NCBI GenBank assembly: GCA_002375465.1
Contig: DFLT01000005.1
Location: 327,709 to 391,708, forward strand
DNA: 64,000 nucleotides
Reading direction: 5' to 3'
Source of the DNA: Alphaproteobacteria bacterium UBA3612
GTDB lineage: Bacteria > Pseudomonadota > Alphaproteobacteria > Sphingomonadales > Sphingomonadaceae
Part shown: in pieces, positions 43,566-52,623 of the stretch
How positions within the stretch are numbered: the first letter of the stretch is position 1
Layout of the letters: each line of letters starts with the position of its first letter
The notes under the pieces: model-generated
What the model was told of the DNA's origin: nothing
Databases searched by the model: none
What the model saw: the letters and a program-made list of their open reading frames with translations, nothing else
Program-made: the position numbers and the translations under genes

Positions 43566-44272
43566 CACTGATCCACCTGGAAGAGGTGGGCAGCACCAAC
43601 GACTGGATCGCCAGCGCAGCCGCGCGCGGCGAGCCGGACGGCCTGTGGGTGCGTGCCGACCGGCAGACGGCGGGCCGGGGGCGGCGGGGCCGCGCCTGGA
43701 CCTCGGACACGGGCAATCTGTTTACGTCGACGCTGGTGCGTCCCCAGCCGGGCGAAGGCCCGCCGCAGCAGCTTAGCTTTGTGGCGGCACTGGCGCTTCA
43801 CGACATGGCCAGGCAATATGTGGCGGCGGAGCGTCTGGCGCTGAAATGGCCGAATGACCTGTTGCTGGACGGCATAAAATGCGCCGGCATTCTGGTCGAG
43901 GGCAGGGACGGTACGGTGGTGGTTGGTATGGGTGTGAACCTGTCGCACCACCCGGCGGCGACAGAGCGTCCCGCAACCTCCTTTCCGGCAGCCGGCATCG
44001 CAACCCCGCCCCTTGCCGAAGCGGCGGAATGTCTCGTCGCCGCCTTTGGCCGTCGCCGGTCCGAATGGCATCAGAAGGGATTTACCGCGACCCGGGCCGC
44101 ATGGCTGTCGCGCGCTGCGAACCTGGGCGATGTTATAGAGGCGCGTCTGGGTACGGAGACGCTGACCGGTACCTTTGACACTATCGACGAAGCGGGTGCG
44201 CTCATGCTTAGGCTGTCGGACGGTTCTGTACGCGCCATCCATGCGGGCGAGGTTTTTGCGCTCGCCCTTTGA
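43562..44272 (+). CDS. birA: Biotin-[acetyl-CoA-carboxylase] ligase
   Basis: A 236-residue class I biotin protein ligase that attaches biotin to the carboxylase carrier protein. Motifs are VGSTNDW, the adenylate loop TAGRGRRGRAW, LKWPNDLLLDGIKCAGIL and VVGMGVNLSH, with a short SH3-like C terminus. No N-terminal helix-turn-helix is present, so it cannot repress genes as E. coli BirA does. The start is TTG in a TTGA overlap with nuoN. Confidence 0.95.
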   Translation: MTLIHLEEVGSTNDWIASAAARGEPDGLWVRADRQTAGRGRRGRAWTSDTGNLFTSTLVRPQPGEGPPQQLSFVAALALHDMARQYVAAERLALKWPNDLLLDGIKCAGILVEGRDGTVVVGMGVNLSHHPAATERPATSFPAAGIATPPLAEAAECLVAAFGRRRSEWHQKGFTATRAAWLSRAANLGDVIEARLGTETLTGTFDTIDEAGALMLRLSDGSVRAIHAGEVFALAL

Positions 44273-44304
44273 ACGTGTCTGCTAGTTGGGAAGGATGACC
44301 GGGC

Positions 44305-45090
44305 ATGCTGCTTGCCATTGATGTCGGCAATACGAACACGGTTTTCGCGCTTGTGGAGGAGGGCGAGATCCTTCACCGCTGGCGCATCTCGACGCACGCC
44401 CAGCGGACGAGCGACGAATATATGGTCTGGCTGTCGCAATTGATGGAGGTGGCCAGCGCGGACGGACGCCGGATCAATCGCGGCGATGTAAACCGCATCA
44501 TCATCGCCAGCGTGGTGCCGCCGACGCTGTTCAACCTTGTCCGGCTTGCGCAGACCTGGTTCAACGTGGAGCCGCGGATCGTTACAAAGGACCTGGATCT
44601 GGGCATCGGCGTCGACGTGCCGAATCCGTCCGAGGTAGGCGCCGACCGTTTGGTGAACAGCGCTGCAGCCTATCACGAACATGGCGACGGCCTGATCCTG
44701 CTGGATTTCGGTACGGCGACGACGTTCGATGTCATTCTGAACGGCAGTTACTCTGGCGGCATTATTGCGCCGGGTATCAACCTGGCCGTCGATGCGCTCT
44801 ATTCCGCCTCTGCCCAGTTGCCGCGCGTGGCCGTTGCGCCGCCGCAAAATGGCCGCGCCCTTGCCAAGGGAACGGTCGACGCGATGCAGTCCGGCATTTT
44901 CTATGGTTACATTGGTCTGATCGAAGGGCTATGTACACGCCTGAAGCAAGAGGCGGGCCGCGACATGAAGGTCATTGCGACCGGCGGCCTCGCTCCCATA
45001 TTCGATAAACACACAGATGTGATCAGCCTGGTCGATACCGACCTGACCGTGCGCGGTCTGATGCTGATCGAACAGAGGAATCCCTTTTGA
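44305..45090 (+). CDS. coaX: Type III pantothenate kinase
   Basis: A 261-residue kinase for the first step of coenzyme A synthesis. The ATP phosphate motif MLLAIDVGNTNTVFAL opens the protein, GADRLVNSAAAY lies near residue 113, and the second Asp motif is LLDFGTATTFDV. VIATGGLAPIF near the C terminus is the adenosine loop. It overlaps the RNase J gene by a TTGA junction. Confidence 0.96.
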   Translation: MLLAIDVGNTNTVFALVEEGEILHRWRISTHAQRTSDEYMVWLSQLMEVASADGRRINRGDVNRIIIASVVPPTLFNLVRLAQTWFNVEPRIVTKDLDLGIGVDVPNPSEVGADRLVNSAAAYHEHGDGLILLDFGTATTFDVILNGSYSGGIIAPGINLAVDALYSASAQLPRVAVAPPQNGRALAKGTVDAMQSGIFYGYIGLIEGLCTRLKQEAGRDMKVIATGGLAPIFDKHTDVISLVDTDLTVRGLMLIEQRNPF

Positions 45091-46727
45091 AACCTAAAAA
45101 AGAACTGATCTTCCTGCCGCTTGGCGGCTCAGGAGAGATCGGCATGAACGTAAATCTCTACGGCTGCGACGGCAAATGGATCATGGTCGACCTGGGCATG
45201 ACCTTTGGCGACCCCAGCTATCCGGGCGTCGAGCTTGTCCTTCCCGACCTGACTTTCATCGAAAAGCACCGCAAGGATCTGCTGGGCGTCGTCCTGACGC
45301 ATGCGCATGAGGATCATATCGGCGCCATCCCCTATCTGATTCAGGATCTCAACGTCCCCCTTTACGCGACGCCGTTCACGGCAGGGCTGATCGCCAAGAA
45401 GCTGCAGGAAGAAGGCATTGAGGACGAGATCGAACTGAACATAATCGAGAATGAAGGCAGCGTTGAAATCGGGCCGTTCCATTGCCGCTACGTTCCGCTT
45501 GCCCACTCCATCCTGGAGGGTAATGCGCTGCTGATCGACACGCCCTATGGCAAGATTTTCCATACCGGCGACTGGAAACTGGACGAAAACCCCGTCACGG
45601 GCGAACCGACGACGCCTGCAGAACTCAGCGCCATCGGCGACGAGGGCATCCTCGCCCTGGTCGGTGACAGCACCAATGTCTTCAACAAGGAAGCGAGCGG
45701 CAGCGAAACCGGCGTTCGGGAGGGTCTGGAAGCTGTCGTGCGGGAGCAGACGGGCCGGGTGCTGATCACCACCTTTGCCTCGAATGCGGCGCGGGTGAAA
45801 ACGATCGGCGACATCGCAAAGGCAACGGGCCGCCAGCTGTGCATGGTGGGCCGGTCGCTGCACCGCATTGTCGAGGTCGCGAAAGCGAATGGCTATCTGA
45901 AGGATTTTCCGACCTCCATTCGCGAAGACGACGCCATGAAGCTGCCGCGCGATCAGGTCCTCATCCTGTCCACCGGCACACAGGGCGAACCGCGCGCCGC
46001 GCTAAGCCGTATTTCCGACCGTAGCCATGCGCGTATCCAGCTGCAGGAAGGGGACACGGTTATCTATTCGTCGAAGCAGATCCCCGGAAACGAAGTCGGC
46101 ATCAGCGTCGTGCAGAATGCGTTGGCGGAACAGGGCGTCCACATCGTTACCGAGCGTCAGGCACATGTGCATGTGTCGGGCCATCCCGGCGTCCCCGAGC
46201 TCGAAAAGATGTACGGCTGGATCCGTCCGCAAATCGCGGTGCCCGTTCATGGTGAGCGGCGGCATATGGAAGAACATGCGCGCCTTGCCGCGCGCGTCGG
46301 CGTTCCGCAGCAGATCGTCCCGATCAATGGGTCGGCCATCCGCCTGGCCCCCGGTGCGCCAAAGGTGATCGATCATGTCGAACATGGACGACTGGTTCTC
46401 GATGGCGATGTCATCGTTCCCGCCGACGGCCAGACGATGGTCGAACGCCGGCGCCTGGCCCATGGCGGCTTCATCGGCGTCGTGCTTGCCATGAAGGGCG
46501 GCAGGCTGGCCGCCGACCCGCTCATCCAGATTCAGGGCGTGCCCGTCGAGGATGAGGTCGAGGACTTCATCGAAGACTGCAAGGACGCCGCCAAGGCCGC
46601 AGTGAAAAAGACCGCTGGCAAGCCGGTACATGCCCTTTCAGAGGCGGTGCGTGTTTCCGTACGCCGGATTGCCCGCGAATGGACCGGCAAGAAGCCCGTA
46701 ACGAAGGTCGATATTCTGGAGGTTTGA
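45087..46727 (+). CDS. rnj: Ribonuclease J
   Basis: A 546-residue metallo-beta-lactamase/beta-CASP ribonuclease with endo- and 5'-3' exonuclease activity, used in mRNA decay and rRNA maturation. The zinc motif HAHEDH is at residues 72-77, the start LIFLPLGGSGEIGMN is typical, and the beta-CASP block includes GDSTN and STGTQGEPRAALSR. VHVSGHPGVPEL near residue 370 supplies the last metal His. The start is TTG, coupled to coaX. Confidence 0.95.
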   Translation: MKPKKELIFLPLGGSGEIGMNVNLYGCDGKWIMVDLGMTFGDPSYPGVELVLPDLTFIEKHRKDLLGVVLTHAHEDHIGAIPYLIQDLNVPLYATPFTAGLIAKKLQEEGIEDEIELNIIENEGSVEIGPFHCRYVPLAHSILEGNALLIDTPYGKIFHTGDWKLDENPVTGEPTTPAELSAIGDEGILALVGDSTNVFNKEASGSETGVREGLEAVVREQTGRVLITTFASNAARVKTIGDIAKATGRQLCMVGRSLHRIVEVAKANGYLKDFPTSIREDDAMKLPRDQVLILSTGTQGEPRAALSRISDRSHARIQLQEGDTVIYSSKQIPGNEVGISVVQNALAEQGVHIVTERQAHVHVSGHPGVPELEKMYGWIRPQIAVPVHGERRHMEEHARLAARVGVPQQIVPINGSAIRLAPGAPKVIDHVEHGRLVLDGDVIVPADGQTMVERRRLAHGGFIGVVLAMKGGRLAADPLIQIQGVPVEDEVEDFIEDCKDAAKAAVKKTAGKPVHALSEAVRVSVRRIAREWTGKKPVTKVDILEV

Positions 46728-46731
46728 CACC

Positions 46732-46989
46732 ATGGGACTGGGCAGCGCCTTTGCCATCTACTTTCTGATCTGGACCGTCACCTTTTTCATGGTCCTGCCC
46801 TTCGGCGTGAAAACGAGCGAGGAGGCAGGTCAGGAAATCGGCAAGGGTCATGCGGAAAGCGCGCCCACCCATCCCATGCTGCTGAAGAAATTGCTGTGGA
46901 ACAGCCTGGTTGCGGCGATTGTCTTTGGCATATTGTGGCTGAACTATACTTTTGGCTGGATCACCCCCGCCGACCTGCCGCAATTCTAG
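46732..46989 (+). CDS. DUF1467 small membrane protein
   Basis: An 85-residue protein with two membrane helices (AIYFLIWTVTFFMVLPFGV and LVAAIVFGILWLNYTFGW) separated by a hydrophilic loop containing Glu and His residues. It matches the alphaproteobacterial DUF1467 family, often found directly downstream of RNase J. Function is unknown. It begins four bases after the rnj stop. Confidence 0.88.
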   Translation: MGLGSAFAIYFLIWTVTFFMVLPFGVKTSEEAGQEIGKGHAESAPTHPMLLKKLLWNSLVAAIVFGILWLNYTFGWITPADLPQF

Positions 46990-47039
46990 CGCGGCGCTTG
47001 CCTCTTGGTTGCCGCTTTGTTCTGCCCTAGACAGCACCC

Positions 47040-48704
47040 ATGCTGACGGCGCTGACCATCGACGACGTGCTTCTGATACAGGAGCTCGATCTGGAATTCG
47101 GCACCGGCCTTTCGGTGCTGACCGGGGAAACGGGGGCAGGCAAGTCGATCCTGCTGGATTCGCTGGGGCTGGCGCTGGGCGCGCGGGCAGATAGCGGCTT
47201 GGTGCGCAGCGGTGCCGATCGCGCACAGGTATCGGCCTCTTTTCATGTCGCTGTCGATCATCCTGCGAACCAGCTTCTGGTTCAGCAGGATGTTGAGGCT
47301 AGCGAGGATCTTGTCCTGCGACGAACCGTGAAGGCGGATGGCGGCAGTCGCGCCTGGATAAACGATCAGCCCGTGTCTGCTGCCCTGCTGAGAGAGGTGG
47401 GCGCCAGCCTCGTCGAAATTCACGGCCAGCATGATGAGCGCGGCCTGCTGGATCAGAAGGGCCACCGCGCTCTGCTGGACCTCTATGGCGGCCTGCAGAC
47501 GCAGCTGGATGAAACCGCCGCCGCCTATCGGGCCTGGCGCCGTGCCGTGGCCGACCTGAATGGCGTGCGCGAGGCGCTGGCGAGGGCTGCCGAGGACCGC
47601 GAGTGGCTGGACCTTTCCATTGCAGAGATAGAGGCGTTCGCGCCGGTCGCCGGCGAAGAGACCGATCTGGCAAAGGAACGCTCTGACATGCTGGCGGGGC
47701 AGAAGATTGCCGAGGACCTGGCACAGATTGACAGCGAACTGAACGGATCGAAGGGCGCGCTAGCGGCGCTGCGTGCGGTGGCGCGCCGCATGGAGCGCGT
47801 CGCAGAGGTGCACGAGGCGCTGGCAGAAGCGCTCGCGGCACTCGACAGGGCATTGATCGAGACGGACGAGGTGGAGCGCCAGCTGGCGCGGGGTGCCGAG
47901 GCGATGCACTATGACGAGGCGCGGCTGGACGATGCGGAGGAGCGCCTGTTCGCCCTGCGCGCGCTGGCCCGCAAGCATCAGGTGGCGCCAGAGGGGCTGT
48001 CGGATCTGCTGGCGCAGTTGATCGCACGGCGGGCTGCCCTTGATGAAGGCGATGCGAACCTGGCGGCGGCAGAGGCGAAAGCATCGGCAATGCGGGTGGC
48101 GTTCGAGGAAATTGCCACGTCCCTCACCCGCGCTAGAATTGCGGCGGCCGAACGGCTGGATGCGGCAATGGCGTCAGAGCTTCCGCCGCTGAAGCTGGAT
48201 GCGGCGAAATTCCGGACCGTCATAGACACGTTGCCAGAGGCATCGTGGAGTGCCCAGGGAGCGGATTCGGTGCAGTTCGAGATTTCCACCAATCCCGGTG
48301 CCCCCTTCGGGCCGTTGATCAAGATTGCGTCTGGCGGGGAATTGTCGCGCTTCATCCTCGCGCTGAAGGTGGCGCTGGCCGCGACTGGTGCTGCCGGAAC
48401 GATGATCTTTGACGAAATCGACCGGGGCGTCGGCGGTGCGACCGCCAGCGCCATCGGTGATCGTCTGGCGCGCCTGGCTGCGGACAGCCAGGTCGTGGTG
48501 GTGACGCATTCTCCCCAGGTTGCAGCGCGCGGCGCTGGCCATTTCCGCATATCGAAGCGTCAGGAGGAACAGGGAACGTGGACCAGTGTCGTGCCGCTTG
48601 CACCGCATGATCGCCAGGAAGAAATCGCGCGCATGTTGTCGGCGGCCGATGTGACGCAAGAGGCGCGCGCGCAGGCCGCCCGCCTGTTGGGATCAATGCC
48701 ATGA
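47040..48704 (+). CDS. recN: DNA repair protein RecN
   Basis: A 554-residue SMC-like ATPase for double-strand-break repair. Walker A is TGETGAGKS at residues 28-36, a coiled coil fills about residues 150-370, and the C-terminal head has IASGGELSRFILALK (signature) and MIFDEIDRGVGG (Walker B). It overlaps ligA by four bases. No clear GTTC-N7-GTTC LexA box is seen in the 50 bases upstream. Confidence 0.96.
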   Translation: MLTALTIDDVLLIQELDLEFGTGLSVLTGETGAGKSILLDSLGLALGARADSGLVRSGADRAQVSASFHVAVDHPANQLLVQQDVEASEDLVLRRTVKADGGSRAWINDQPVSAALLREVGASLVEIHGQHDERGLLDQKGHRALLDLYGGLQTQLDETAAAYRAWRRAVADLNGVREALARAAEDREWLDLSIAEIEAFAPVAGEETDLAKERSDMLAGQKIAEDLAQIDSELNGSKGALAALRAVARRMERVAEVHEALAEALAALDRALIETDEVERQLARGAEAMHYDEARLDDAEERLFALRALARKHQVAPEGLSDLLAQLIARRAALDEGDANLAAAEAKASAMRVAFEEIATSLTRARIAAAERLDAAMASELPPLKLDAAKFRTVIDTLPEASWSAQGADSVQFEISTNPGAPFGPLIKIASGGELSRFILALKVALAATGAAGTMIFDEIDRGVGGATASAIGDRLARLAADSQVVVVTHSPQVAARGAGHFRISKRQEEQGTWTSVVPLAPHDRQEEIARMLSAADVTQEARAQAARLLGSMP

Positions 48705-50845
48705 GCAAGAATGGAGGCGCTTTGCAGGGTGCTGAGGGCCGCCTGAGCGAAGCCGAGGCCAGGCGCCAACATGCGCGGCTAAGCGATGAAATCCGCGCCG
48801 CGAATATCGCCTACCACGCCGAAGATGCGCCCGAGATTTCCGACGCCGCCTATGACGGGTTGCGTGAGGAGCTGCGCCAGCTGGAGGCGGCCTGGCCGAA
48901 ACTGGCGGAAGCAGGCTCGGCACTGGAGGAGGTGGGCGCGATCGCGTCCTCCAGCTTTGCGAAAGTCACCCATGCCCAGCCGATGCTGTCGCTGGACAAT
49001 GCCTTTTCGGACGAGGACGTGACGGAGTTCGTGGCGCGTGTCCGCCGCTTCCTCTCCCTTGGCGAAGATGAGGACGTGACGATCCTTGCCGAACCGAAGA
49101 TCGACGGTCTGGCGGTGTCGCTTCGCTACCAGAACGGCGAGCTCGTTCAGGGGGCGACGCGTGGAGATGGCCGCGTGGGCGAAAATATCACCGCCAATTT
49201 GAAAACAGTTTCGGACATTCCGCAGCGGCTGCAGGGCGCACCTGAAACGCTGGAAGTGCGCGGCGAGGTCTATATGGTGCGGGCGGATTTTCTCGCCCTG
49301 AACGCGCGTCAGGCGGAGGCGGGGGAGAAGCAGTTCGCGAATCCGCGAAATTCCGCCGCGGGATCGCTGCGACAGCTCGACGTGTCGATCACCTCGTCAC
49401 GCCCGCTGCGCTTCTTTGCCTATGGCTGGGGCGAAATGACTGAACTGCCCCGGGAGACGCAAAGCGGGGTCATGACATGGCTGCGCGACCTGGGGTTCAA
49501 GACGACGGACAGCCGGTTGGGCGACGCCGGTGCCGCGCTGGAATTCTATCATGAGGTGGAACGCCAGAGGGCGGACATGGCCTATGATATTGACGGCGTC
49601 GTCTACAAGCTGGACCGGCTGGACTGGCAGCAGCGGCTGGGCAGCGTGGGACGATCGCCGCGCTGGGCGATCGCACATAAATTCGCTGCCGAACGGGCGG
49701 TCACACGACTGAACGCGATCGACATACAGGTGGGGCGCACAGGAAAGCTGACGCCCGTGGCGCGGCTGGAGCCGGTCACGGTTGGCGGGGTCGTCGTCAC
49801 CAATGCGACGCTGCATAATGAGGATGAGATCGAGCGGCTGGACGTGCGGGTAGGTGACTGGGTTGAGCTGCAGCGCGCGGGTGATGTCATTCCGCAAATA
49901 CTCGCGCAGGTCAGCGATCCGGACGAACATGCCGCCCTGCCCAAATTCGAGCCCCACGAGACCTGCCCGGTCTGCGATTCGCTGGCCGTACGAGAGCCGG
50001 GAGAGGTCGACCGGCGCTGTACGGGCGGCCTGACTTGCCCCGCCCAGCGCGTGGAACGCTTGAAGCATTTCGTGCAACGCCGCGCCGTGGATATTGATGG
50101 TCTGGGCGAACAGTCGATCCGGCTATTCTTCGAAAGGAGCTGGCTGGAGGGTCCGGCGGACATATTTCGGCTGAAGGACAGGGCGGAGGAAATCGCCGCG
50201 CTGGAGGGGTGGGGCGAGCAGTCCACCGCGAACCTCATGACCAGCGTCGAGACCAGCCGCACCGTTCCCCTGTCGCGCGTGCTGTTCGGGCTAGGCATCC
50301 GTCATATTGGCGAGATCACGGCCCGCGACCTTGCCCGTGCTTATCCGGACTGGCCGACCTTCTCTTCACTTCTGCAGCGCCTGGTCGACCTGCGCGAGAG
50401 CTTTGAGCCCGCTGTCGGCGAGGCTGAGGAGAAGGCTAAAAAGCGGTTGAACGAGGCCCTTGCAGCCGAAATCTCCGTATCGGGAATCGGTCCCGAGGTC
50501 GCCGCGGCTCTGGTCGATTTCTGGGCGGAGGGACATAACAGGTCGGCGGTTGGCGAACTGATGGACCTGATGGACGTCCAGACGGAGGCGTTCAAAACGA
50601 TCGCCTCGTCCGTTTCAGGAAAGACCATCGTATTCACTGGCAAGCTGGAGGCGGTGTCCCGCGACGAGGCAAAGGCGCAGGCGGAGCGGCTCGGCGCGAA
50701 GGTGGCGGGTTCCGTCTCCTCGCGCACGGACATATTGGTCGCGGGGCCGGGGGCGGGATCGAAACTGAAAAAGGCGGAAAGCCTTGGCATCGAGACGATG
50801 GACGAGGCCGGGTGGCTGCGTATCGTCGCACAGGGGCAGGGATAG
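48701..50845 (+). CDS. ligA: NAD-dependent DNA ligase
   Basis: A 714-residue replicative ligase. The N-terminal Ia domain has AYHAEDAPEISDAAYD, the adenylated lysine is Lys133 in EPKIDGLAVS, the zinc finger has CPVCDS and RRCTGGLTCPAQ, a helix-hairpin-helix region follows, and the BRCT domain begins near residue 635 with SGKTIVFTGKLE. The ATG overlaps the recN stop, so break repair and ligation genes are coupled. Confidence 0.97.
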   Translation: MSKNGGALQGAEGRLSEAEARRQHARLSDEIRAANIAYHAEDAPEISDAAYDGLREELRQLEAAWPKLAEAGSALEEVGAIASSSFAKVTHAQPMLSLDNAFSDEDVTEFVARVRRFLSLGEDEDVTILAEPKIDGLAVSLRYQNGELVQGATRGDGRVGENITANLKTVSDIPQRLQGAPETLEVRGEVYMVRADFLALNARQAEAGEKQFANPRNSAAGSLRQLDVSITSSRPLRFFAYGWGEMTELPRETQSGVMTWLRDLGFKTTDSRLGDAGAALEFYHEVERQRADMAYDIDGVVYKLDRLDWQQRLGSVGRSPRWAIAHKFAAERAVTRLNAIDIQVGRTGKLTPVARLEPVTVGGVVVTNATLHNEDEIERLDVRVGDWVELQRAGDVIPQILAQVSDPDEHAALPKFEPHETCPVCDSLAVREPGEVDRRCTGGLTCPAQRVERLKHFVQRRAVDIDGLGEQSIRLFFERSWLEGPADIFRLKDRAEEIAALEGWGEQSTANLMTSVETSRTVPLSRVLFGLGIRHIGEITARDLARAYPDWPTFSSLLQRLVDLRESFEPAVGEAEEKAKKRLNEALAAEISVSGIGPEVAAALVDFWAEGHNRSAVGELMDLMDVQTEAFKTIASSVSGKTIVFTGKLEAVSRDEAKAQAERLGAKVAGSVSSRTDILVAGPGAGSKLKKAESLGIETMDEAGWLRIVAQGQG

Positions 50846-50913
50846 CGGACCCTCTGGTCCGTTCGTCCGTTCAGGCTGCGGGATGCCAATATAGAAGGAT
50901 AAGCGGCGGGCAG

Positions 50914-52557
50914 ATGAAAAGACCGGGATTTGTGGATTCACTCGGGGAATCGCTGACCGCCGACGATCCCATAGCGCGTAACCTGTTTTTGTGGGCGCCG
51001 CTGGTACTGGCGGGGATCATCGTGCTTTCGGCGCGCTACTGGCCCCCCATCCTCATGCTACTCCTGTTCGTGCTGCCGCCATTCTTCGTGGCGATCTACG
51101 ATCTGTTTCAGCGCAAGCACACCTTGTGGCGCCTTTACCCGTTTGCCGCGCGATTTCGTTGGTTCTTTGAGGATTTGCGGCCGTTCTTGCGTTCCTACAT
51201 GGTCGAGGGCGACCATGAGGGAATGCCGTTCAGCCGTGACCAGCGCGCGCTCGTCTATGCGCGGGCAAAGGGGCAGTCCGACGATCAGCCGTTCGGCACG
51301 GAACTGGATGTTTACGGCCCCGAATTCGAATGGCTGTCGCATTCCATGGCACCTGACATCGACGCAGTACACGATCCCCGCGTACAGGTGGGCAATGGAC
51401 AGTGCAGCCGCCCCTATTCGGCGAGCTGCCTGAATATATCCGCGATGAGCTATGGCTCGCTGGGCAGCCATGCCATTCAGGCGCTGAACCTGGGTGCCAA
51501 GGCGGGGAATTTCTATCACGATACGGGCGAGGGCGGCATCAGCCCCTATCATCGTCGTGGCGGCGACCTCGTATGGGAATTGGGCACCGGCTATTTCGGC
51601 GCGCGAACGCCGGATGGTGCCTTCGACCCTGACCAATTCGCGGATAAGGCGCAGGACGATCAGGTGAAGATGGTCGAGATAAAACTCTCACAGGGCGCGA
51701 AACCGGGAAAGGGCGGTATGCTGCCCGGTCCGAAGGTGACGAAGGAAATCGCCGAAATTCGCGGTGTGCCCGAGCAAAGGGATGTCCTTTCCCCCGCCGC
51801 GCATTCGGCATTTACGACACCGATAGAGCTGTTGGAATTTGCCGCAAGGATGCGTGATCTTTCCGGCGGCAAGCCCGTCGGGCTGAAGTTCTGCGTGGGT
51901 TATCCGCACGAGCTGTTCGCCCTTTGCAAGGCGATGCTGCAAACCGGTATTCGGCCCGATTTCATCATCGTTGACGGCGGCGAAGGTGGCACCGGCGCCG
52001 CACCGAGGGAGATGTCGGACAGGGTGGGCATGCCGCTTCGCGAAGGACTGATCATGACCCGCAACGCGCTGGTGGGATGCGGCCTGAAGGATGATATCCG
52101 CCTCGCCGCCGCCGGGAAGGTCTATTCTGCGGCTGCTTTGGCGATGAACTTTGCGCTGGGCGCCGACTGGTGCAACGCGGCCCGCGCTTTCATGTTTTCA
52201 TTAGGCTGTGTGCAGTCCCAGCAGTGTCATACCGATAAATGCCCGACGGCCGTGGCAACGACGTCTCTTGCTCGTCAACGGGGTCTTGTGATCGACGAGA
52301 AGGCGCCGCGCGTCGCCCAATTCCACTTGAAAACGGTACAGGGACTGCGGGATATCATGGTTGCATGCGGGGTTCGCGAGCATACCGACTTCCGGCCTTT
52401 CCATCTGAGGATGCGGCTCAACCCGGCAGAGATGCGCTCAATAGATATGATCTATGAGTTCCTCGAACCCGGGCAGTTATTGGCGGAGCCCGGCGGCACC
52501 CGCTATGCACGGCACTGGAAAATGGCCCAGGCAGAAAGTTTTCGCCCGGTCGTTTAG
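50914..52557 (+). CDS. Stand-alone FMN-binding glutamate synthase domain protein
   Basis: A 547-residue protein with two membrane helices near the N terminus (residues 25-70) and a TIM barrel like the FMN/3Fe-4S domain of glutamate synthase. Seen are NISAMSYGSLGSHAIQALN, GGMLPGPKVTKEIA, DGGEGGTGAAPREMSD and the cluster ligands CVQSQQCHTDKCP. No amidotransferase domain is present, so it is not a complete GOGAT; membrane attachment suggests a different electron partner. The start ATG at 50914 follows GGCGGG. Its substrate is unknown. Confidence 0.88.
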   Translation: MKRPGFVDSLGESLTADDPIARNLFLWAPLVLAGIIVLSARYWPPILMLLLFVLPPFFVAIYDLFQRKHTLWRLYPFAARFRWFFEDLRPFLRSYMVEGDHEGMPFSRDQRALVYARAKGQSDDQPFGTELDVYGPEFEWLSHSMAPDIDAVHDPRVQVGNGQCSRPYSASCLNISAMSYGSLGSHAIQALNLGAKAGNFYHDTGEGGISPYHRRGGDLVWELGTGYFGARTPDGAFDPDQFADKAQDDQVKMVEIKLSQGAKPGKGGMLPGPKVTKEIAEIRGVPEQRDVLSPAAHSAFTTPIELLEFAARMRDLSGGKPVGLKFCVGYPHELFALCKAMLQTGIRPDFIIVDGGEGGTGAAPREMSDRVGMPLREGLIMTRNALVGCGLKDDIRLAAAGKVYSAAALAMNFALGADWCNAARAFMFSLGCVQSQQCHTDKCPTAVATTSLARQRGLVIDEKAPRVAQFHLKTVQGLRDIMVACGVREHTDFRPFHLRMRLNPAEMRSIDMIYEFLEPGQLLAEPGGTRYARHWKMAQAESFRPVV

Positions 52558-52623
52558 GGCGGGAACACGCTATCCGCCGCCAACGTCTTCCCTAGTGCGG
52601 GTGTGCACATTAAGTGCCCGTCC

